NCBI GenBank assembly: GCA_027627225.1
Contig: CM051029.1
Location: forward strand, 19,043,656-19,107,655
Direction of reading: 5' to 3'
DNA from: Congeria kusceri
Lineage: Eukaryota > Mollusca > Bivalvia > Myida > Dreissenidae
Length of the DNA: 64,000 nucleotides
Made by a program: the position numbers and the translations under genes
Notes under the pieces: generated by a model
Database searches by the model: none
What the model was told of the DNA's origin: nothing
The model's input: the letters and a program-made list of their open reading frames with translations, nothing else
Shown here: in pieces, positions 56,608 through 64,000 of the stretch
How the letters are laid out: every line of letters begins with the position of its first letter
Position numbering within the stretch: the first letter of the stretch is position 1

Positions 56608-59600
56608 TTATAGAGCCTGTAAAACAGAAACAAAAACTGTAGATGGGAGACCAACAACTTGTGTGTGTGAACCAGAGTAACAATTTAACTTTTAATGAAA
56701 AGATTTGTATCAATAGTAGATATGGTAAACATATGTACAAAAGTCATGATTAATCATGATATGATAGCTGAAACATGTTTTTTTCTGTTTAAAGTAACAT
56801 TAACTTTGCTTTAAAACAATGCATATTCCAACCTAACCCTGGCCTCAAAATACATATACTCTATATAAACACTTTTCTATAACATTTCGCATTGGTTTCA
56901 ACTAAGATAATCCTTCCATAAACGGATCTGTTCCTTGTATTCAAACAATACTAGATGGCATAGAAATGTTTTCTACATTTATCCTAAAGTCAAAAGAAAA
57001 GTTAACTCTTTTGTACAAGGTTCAGTCCATGATGGACCTGTAAGAGCTCTCATGATTATTAATCAGTTGGAAAATGAGATATATCGGTACAATGAATGTA
57101 TGTGTCTTTGGGTGAGCTAAAATTTAACCAGAGACCATTATTTGGCTAAAAGGACTGCATTCCACTATGAACTCCAATGACAAACAGAAAACATCCAAAC
57201 CATGCATACCTCAGGGATAGATTTCTGTGTTAGACAGGGAATGTCTGCGTTGGTCAAATGTCGATACTGCCCAGCTGCTTCAAGGCCGGCGCAAAACTAA
57301 AGATGCAGAGTGACATAACTATATAAGATAGAAAATAAGCGTAGAAAAACAGACTTTCTTTGGTAAACCAACAAACCATATTCATCAAAGAAATAACCCT
57401 TTCTATAAATTTCCGATGAAAAGAAATGCCCCAAAAGTCATCAAAGGCTACATCTGTAATTTGAATGAAGAACGAAACATTTATTTAACTTTCAGTGACA
57501 CTGCCCGTCACCCACAACTGTCCCAAAATTGTACAAAATTTAAAAGGGATTTGTCTCACCGTTTCCATTTGAAGCAGATATTTTATACACTTTTTATCTG
57601 AATGTTATTGCATAATATAATCCAACCAAAACACAGAAACATTAAATATTTATTCCAGGTTCATGTATATCAAACAGCAAAACACTTGCGTTCTGATTTG
57701 ACAACACTGTGTAAACTTAAAACTCAAACTGAATGACGTAGATGGCGTGACGCAGTGAAACTCGTTAAAACACCAATATAATCTGGTTTAAACAAAAGCG
57801 AATTTACTACGTCATTTTCTCGTCATACTGGCATAAGCAAATAAGATTTATGAATATTTTATTTTCGCTTTTTGATAAAAGTAATTAAGAAATAGATAAT
57901 TATTTTTTCCAGGTAGTACATGCAAGCGAGTTATTAGGTTCGAGGCCCGTCTAGAATTTTATAATTCAAACATTTAATTCATGTTTGGTGTTTTTTAAAT
58001 TCAATTGAATAGAAATCAGGATAAATAGAATACACGGTAGGTGCCGTTTATCCGATTCGGCCGGAATTTTCATTTTCTAAGCCTCACTGGATAAACTTTC
58101 TCCACCCTGTATTCTCTAAACATGACTTATAAAATTACCATAATAATCATAATAATACCATTTCACAAGCATAAGCATATATTTCCTGGTTGCCGCATAT
58201 TTGTGAGGATGCAGTTCAATATATCACTCAGTTTGGTTATGTACGTAAGCAGATAGTAGGTGTTCACTGATGTCTGAAGTTTTCATGTACAATCTTGCAA
58301 CTAAATATGAGCCGCGTCGTGGGAAAACCGGACGCGCCTCGTATGTTTATATATACTGTTTGTGCTGACATTTGATTCCCGTTTTGTCCACTGGAGTCTT
58401 GCCTTTATTGTTGACACATGCTCTTCGAATATCATAATGGCAAGTGTATATCTCCAGTCAAGTTGCATTTCGCCAAGGGTGTTGTCAGCTCTGAAATAAA
58501 TCGGCAAAATGTCACAAAACAAGTGATAACGAGCCATTCAAAATATAAAGGATATTTAAGGTATAAAAAGGTACATACAAATGAGGCGTGTCAAGGGAAA
58601 ATTGGGCTTAATGCATGTGCGTTAAGTGTCGTCCCGGATCAGCTTGTGTAGTCACCACTTTCTGCTACAGTGGATTTATGTTTAGAAGAGACTTTCTTGA
58701 AAGAGGAAATACCATAAAAGCGGAAAGTGTCGTCCCGAATAAGCCTGTGCCGACTGCATGAAGCCCAGTTTTCCCACAAAACACCTTAAATGTATACCTG
58801 TGTAATGGTTGTTTTAATATTTCTGTTAAATTTGTAGCATTTCAGATTGTAAAGAGGTTAGTGGTCTATCTATTGTTAACAGTGCCAGTGATGTTGGTTG
58901 GATTGCAGAACCAATGCACGAGTAATTCAACTATTTATGTGCATATTTTGTTTGTGACTCACAATTACACTGTCCACAAGAGTTACGTTTACTGAAATGT
59001 GACCTTGTGTATTACTTCATTGCCAAAATGTATGTGCGGCTGTAACAGGTTAGATGTGATTGGTTTCAGCCTACATCACCATCGTAAGAAACTACATGGA
59101 AGAATATATATCAGTTGTTTTGGTTAGCAGACATATAATAATACGATATCTTGATGTCTTGAATTCTCAAGGAAAAAAGAGACAAGTAGAAAATATCAAT
59201 GTTGAATTATATTTACAATTTTCACGAGCAAGGCATTGTGCATTGTGGTTTGTGGTTTGGATACACTTGTTTATTAATTGATTGTTGCCCTTACGGAAAA
59301 CAACAAAACACTCCCAACCAAATGTGTTATAGAAACCAGTGGCTTTTGCACGACATCTCCATCAAACAATGTCCTGACTTTCTAAATGACCAAATAACAT
59401 CTTGATAGAGAACTTTGGGTGACATTTTTGCACAAATTCATCAAGATATATACTTTAAATTTTATTTTAATGAAACAGCTTTTTTATGAGTTCAGTTGAA
59501 TGTGACAGTAATTTTCGGGAATATTACTTGGCTATTCTCATTCCAGGGAGAGAACTCTGTTTGACTATTGAAACTAAACCTTTAAAAGTGATCTATCCGG

Positions 59601-62600
59601 CATTATTGATATAGACTGTTAGCTGTACTTTGAAGATTATTAGTCGAAGTTTGTGGATTTCTATCATGTATATTTACATACAATAAAACCAAAAGAAATA
59701 TTTATTAAAACACAGGTCAAGCTATATTTCTGAAGTTTACACATGTAAATTATCAAAATATTGCATGTAATTCATTATAAAAGACACAAAGTACTGGTTT
59801 TACTTAGATTTGATAATGTGTACAGAGTTAATAATTTTGAACCTCACGTTAGATCTTGGACATTAACTTTACAGACTTAATGATACTTGGAATAGAAATA
59901 CCATGATTGCATGAGTTGCAGTCAAAACTCAAACACTGTCAAGGTTACTCTTACATGGACTTGTTTCATGCACAGATTTTCATTTCTTTTGTCATAACTA
60001 CAACACTTAATTAGGTGGACAAAACAAAGACAAATATTACCAGGGGTATTATATATATAGAGAGAAAAAACCACTCAGCCATTCTGACTTACAATCAAGG
60101 TTGTGAATTTTTATGCTAGTAATATTTGTTTCTAAAATACTGATGAAAAGCGTTACAAATGTTTTATAATTGTATCCATTTAGGTTGACTGTGAAAAACA
60201 CGTGTTTAATCAAACATCATTAAATGTATGCGCCATGCCTTGGAGTGCCTGGAATGTTTTAAAACTGAGTTGATATTCGGAGTTTTTATTACCGACATCA
60301 CACAAATTATAACTCTAGCTGCATTATTTATGGAGTTATTACCATTGTTATTTTAGTTTGTTAGTTTAACTTGTACATTTGAACACAAAAAAAACTACAT
60401 GTTGCGTATGTCTAAATCCTTGTGACAAAGCAGCATGATGGTGGTATTTTAGAATTAACACCGATTTGTCATTATAATGCGGTATATTAAACAAACCACT
60501 CAAGCAAACGCCCTCATGATTTAAATCATACACCTCAGAACTCAAACTCGTTGTTTACGAGCTTATAAACAACTCTAAATCACAAATTATTTCTTAATTG
60601 TAGTTTTACCTCACAATGTACACACTACAAACAAGCGTGACCTCTGCTATATGTACTGTCAATGCACCATCCTTAATTTGTGTGGAATAAAATATGCAAC
60701 TTACTAGTGAAAAGCACAGGCAGAAATTCAAACACTACTTTAAGAATTGGCGTATTATGTAATAACTGCAGATCTACAAAAACAAAGATTATTTATTATT
60801 AGGGTTTTAGTGGGCTTTATAATTTTATTGATAGTGCCGATATTTATTAGAAGTACGAATATTTTTATCCACTGATAAGGTTTAAATGTTCTTATTGGAG
60901 GTTCCAACCAGTCGTGTCAGTAGCGATACTTGATTTTGATTTCGGTAATAAAAACTCCGAATATCAAGTCAGTTTTAAAACATTCCAGGCACTCCAAGGC
61001 ATGGCGCATACATTTAATGATGTTTGATTAAAAATGTGTTTTTCACAGTCAACCTAAATGGATACAATTATAAAACATTTGTAACGCTTTTCATCAGTAT
61101 TTTAGAAACAAATATTACTAGCATAAAAATTCACAACCTTGATTGTAAGTCAGAATAGCTGAGTGGTTTTTTCTCTATATACCCCTGGTAATATTTGTCT
61201 TTGTTTTGTCCACCTAATTAAGTGTTGTAGTTATGACAAAAGAAATGAAAATCTGTGCATGAAACAAGTCCATGTAAGAGTAACCTTGACAGTGTTTGAG
61301 TTTTGACTGCAACTCATGCAATCATGGTATTTCTATTCCAAGTATCATTAAGTCTGTACAGTTCATGTCCAAGATCTAACGTGAGGTTCAAAATTATTAA
61401 CTCTGTACACATTATCAAATCTAAGTAAAACCAGTACTTTGTGTCTTTTATAATGAATTACATGCAATATTTTGATAATTTACATGTGTAAACTTCAGAA
61501 ATATAGCTTGACCTGTGTTTTAATAAATATTTCTTTTGGTTTTATTGTATGTAAATATACATGATAGAAATCCACAAACTTCGACTAATAATCTTCAAAG
61601 TACAACTAACAGTCTATATCAATAATGCCGGATAGATCACTTTTAAAGGTTTAGTTTGAATAGTCAAACAGAGTTCTCTCCCTGGAATGAGAATAGCCAA
61701 GTAATATTCCCGAAAATTACTGTCACATTCAACTGAACTCATAAAAAAGCTGTTTCATTAAAATAAAATTTAAAGTATATATCTTGATGAATTTGTGCAA
61801 AAATGTCACCCAAAGTTCTCTATCAAGATGTTATTTGGTCATTTAGAAAGTCAGGACATTGTTTGATGGAGATGTCGTGCAAAAGCCACTGGTTTCTATA
61901 ACACATTTGGTTGGGAGTGTTTTGTTGTTTTCCGTAAGGGCAACAATCAATTAATAAACAAGTATATCCAAACAACAATGCACAATGCACAATGCCTTGC
62001 TCGTGAAAATTGTAAATATAAATCAACATTGATATTTTCTACTTGTCTCTTTTTTCCTTGAGAATTCAAGACATCAAGATATCGTATTATTATATGTCTG
62101 CTAACCAAAACAACTGATATATATTCTTCCATGTAGTTTCTTACGATGGTGATGTAGGCTGAAACCAATCACATCTAACCTGTTACAGCCGCACATACAT
62201 TTTGGCTATAAAGTAATACACAAGGTCACATTTCAGTAAACGTAACTCTTGTGGACAGTGTAATTGTGAGTCACAAACAAAATATGCACATAAATAGTTG
62301 AATTACTCGTGCATTGGTTCTGCAATCCAACCAACATCACTGGCACTGTTAACAATAGATAGACCACCAACCTCTTTACAATCTGAAATGCTACAAATTC
62401 CACAGAAATATTAAAACAACCATTACACAGGTATACATTTAAGTTGTTTTGTGGGAAAACTGGGCTTCATGCAGTCGGCACAGGCTTATTCGGGACGACA
62501 CTTTCCGCTTTTATGGTATTTCCTCTTTCAAGAAAGTCTCTTCTAAGCATAAATCCACTGTAGCAGAAAGTGGTGACTACACAGGCTGATCCGGGACGAC

Positions 62601-63611
62601 ACTTAACGCAAATGCATTAAGCCTAATTTTCCCATGACACGCCTCATTTGTATGTACCTTTTTAAACCTTAAATATCATTTATATTTTGAATGCCTCGTT
62701 ATCACTTGTTTTGTGACATTTTGCCGATTTATTTCAGAGCTGACAACACCCTTGGCGAAATGCAACAGGACAGGAGATATACACTTGCCATTATGATATT
62801 CGAAGAGCATGTGTCAACAATAAAGGCAAGACTCCAGTGGACAAAACGGGAATCAAATGTCAGCACAAACAGTATATATAAACATACCTGGCGCGTCCGG
62901 TTTTCCCACGACGCGGCTCATATTTAGTTGCAAGATTGTACATGAAAACTTCAGACATCAGTGAACACCTACTATCTGCTTACGTACATAACCAAACTGA
63001 GTGATATATTGAACTGCATCCTCACAAATATGCGGCAACCAGGAAATATATGCTTATGCTTGTGAAATGGTATTATTATGGTTATTATGGTAATTTTATG
63101 TCATGTTTAGAGAATTCAGGGTGGAGAAAGTTTATCCAGTGAGGCTTAGAAAATGAAAATTCCGGCCGAATCGGATAAACGGCACCTACCGTGTATTCTA
63201 TTTATCCTGAATTCTATTCAATTGAATTTAAAAAACACCAAACATGAATTAAATGTTTGAATTATAAAATTCTAGACGGGCCTCGAACCTAATAACTCGC
63301 TTGCATGTACTACCTGGAAAAAATAGTTATCTATTTCTTAATTACTTTTATCAAAAAGCGAAAATAAAATATTCCTATATAATGATACACGACACATTTA
63401 TATTATGCGACAGAACATGTGTGATATCTATATCACGCCATTTGACAGGTGTGTTATTACCATAGCATCAGTTAACAGGCCTTACCTTGGTGCAGTCTCT
63501 AAGCTGGGAGGTTCCCAGGGCACACGGGGTGGGGCTGCTGCTGATTACACGGTTCGGATGCTTCGGACTATCAGCTGTGGATGCAATGGTATTTGGCTTC
63601 AACGTGGTCTC
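56608..63611 (-). CDS. Candidate 3' part of an unknown minus-strand gene, three exons
   Basis: Exon 63486-63611 lies between acceptor 'ctattcctgtaccag' and donor CCAAG/GTAAGG. It is 126 nt and open in one frame (TIASTADSPKHPNRVISS, then PTPCALGTSQLRDCTK). Exon 57210-57296 lies between 'gcatctttag' and CCTGAG/GTATGC. It is 87 nt, open in phase 0 (FCAGLEAAGQYRHLT, then NADIPCLTQKSIPE). Both lengths are multiples of three and join in phase. A third acceptor 'ctgttttacag' at 56617 leads to Ala-Leu-stop (56608-56616). I recognise no family. The intron between the first two holds the 5.5-kb inverted duplication. Confidence 0.35.
57853..60295 (+). repeat. Left arm of the 5.5-kb inverted duplication
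   Basis: About 2,443 bp that match the reverse complement of 60942-63373 throughout, at an estimated 95-98% identity with scattered substitutions and small indels. It begins AATATTTTATTTTCGC and ends CGGAGTTTTTATTACCGA. It carries a degenerate palindrome-MITE copy (58582-58790) and a fragment of the tRNA-carrying MITE (about 59958-60190). Confidence 0.93.
58582..58790. mobile_element. Degenerate palindrome-ended MITE in the left arm
   Basis: Related to 5663-5937: 'aatgcatgtgcgttaagtg', 'tcgtcccggatcagc' and, at the far end, 'gcagaagcccag'-like complement. The hairpins are eroded. The mirror copy is at about 62445-62650. Half-ends (gcgtcgtgggaaaaccgg) also occur near 58315 and 62900. Confidence 0.65.
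60296..60941. other. Spacer of the inverted duplication
   Basis: 646 bp of AT-rich single-copy sequence between the arms. No open frame or internal symmetry was noticed. Confidence 0.7.
60942..63373 (-). repeat. Right arm of the 5.5-kb inverted duplication
   Basis: About 2,432 bp, the reverse complement of the left arm. Examples of divergence: 'gaggttagtgg' versus 'gaggttggtgg', and a small cluster near 61975-61990. The arms share the same mobile-element fragments at mirror positions, so those predate the duplication. Confidence 0.93.
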
Positions 63612-63739
63612 CTGGTACAGGAATAGAACAGAGGTTTAATAAATGCTTGTTACTACATAATAAACTACAAAAATCAAACAAAAATATCGGCAGAACTGAT
63701 GCTGCTTTGACAAGTAATAGGTTTGTCGCAAGTTATTAA

Positions 63740-64000
63740 AAAACCCTCCATCCATTTCCAAGTTACTGACTGGATAAGAAGAAGTGTGATGAAATGATGG
63801 AATAACAGAGTGATTGACGGAATAACGGACAGACAAAGCAGCAGCAATATACTCCCCCAAAAATGTTAAGGGCACAACAAAATCCCTCCTTCCACTGCAA
63901 ACGTATAGCCCTGACAAGCACAGTGCCAATTTTAACCTTTGACCTTTTTGTGACCCATGAGCCACTGGCCAAATATGTGTGGCAATGACTTTCAAAATCC
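63740..64000. repeat. Bivalve dispersed repeat, cut by the window end
   Basis: 'tactcccccaaaaatg' and 'gccaattttaacctttgacc' motifs, of the same class as the repeats at 54-56 kb. It is truncated by the window edge. Confidence 0.5.

Noticed and set aside
58301..62927. Mirror-image 78-codon frames in the two arms as a duplicated gene
   Set aside because: Present only because the arms are duplicated. The two copies differ by non-conservative residues, no domain is recognised, and part of the frame is MITE sequence.
63405..63626. Plus-strand frame over the 63486-63611 exon, including a hydrophobic one ending at TAA
   Set aside because: The minus strand has stronger splice sites at both edges and joins in phase with a second exon. 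I cannot fully exclude the plus reading.

Overview
This is eukaryotic, AT-rich, repeat-dominated DNA, almost certainly from a bivalve mollusc and most like a dreissenid mussel (zebra or quagga). That call is inference. It rests on spliced genes, long trinucleotide and minisatellite arrays, palindromic MITEs built around a GGATTAGCCTGTGC core, tRNA-carrying MITEs with AAAGGGAC ends, and the tandem 150-180 bp 'ataactccacaattcctgg' type repeats common in bivalves. I see no bacterial operons, rRNA or CRISPR, and no convincing functional tRNA gene.

Protein-coding content is sparse. The clearest gene is a complete three-exon Ly6/uPAR-like secreted or GPI-anchored protein (18617-20471, +) with a TATA box and an NRF1-like site. 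A broken paralogous last exon (11215-11423) lies 7 kb upstream, and its C-terminal tail and stop codon recur as a 74-bp tandem array. A 400-codon 3'-terminal exon with splice acceptor and poly(A) signal lies on the minus strand (25976-27177); its family is not recognised. Weaker exon chains are proposed at 35576-36126 (+), 50161-51990 (+) and 56608-63611 (-).

Mobile elements are well resolved. Two Harbinger-like MITEs have 3-bp TTA/TAA duplications (1962-2297; 28867-33470). The second is split by a 5'-truncated L1/Tx1-type LINE (29136-33408, minus) with a 12-bp target-site duplication. The LINE is dead: it carries a 29-bp minisatellite inside its endonuclease region, a trinucleotide expansion, a nonsense codon and frameshifts. 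A MITE family carrying tRNA-like cores in constant orientation occurs at least seven times. There is also a palindrome-ended MITE (5663-5937), a tRNA-derived SINE (50414-50683) and several smaller inverted-repeat elements.

From 35.5 to 43.5 kb there is a locus made of two diverged ~4-kb tandem blocks of short exon-like modules sharing the motif GCAGACGACAA. Each block ends in its own 23-bp minisatellite with the shared core GCCGA(C/G)GACAACCA. From 57.85 to 63.37 kb there is a 5.5-kb inverted duplication with ~2.44-kb arms around a 646-bp spacer. It lies between two candidate exons of a minus-strand gene.

All identifications come from reading the sequence. No similarity search was run, so family names for non-LINE, non-Ly6 features are provisional.
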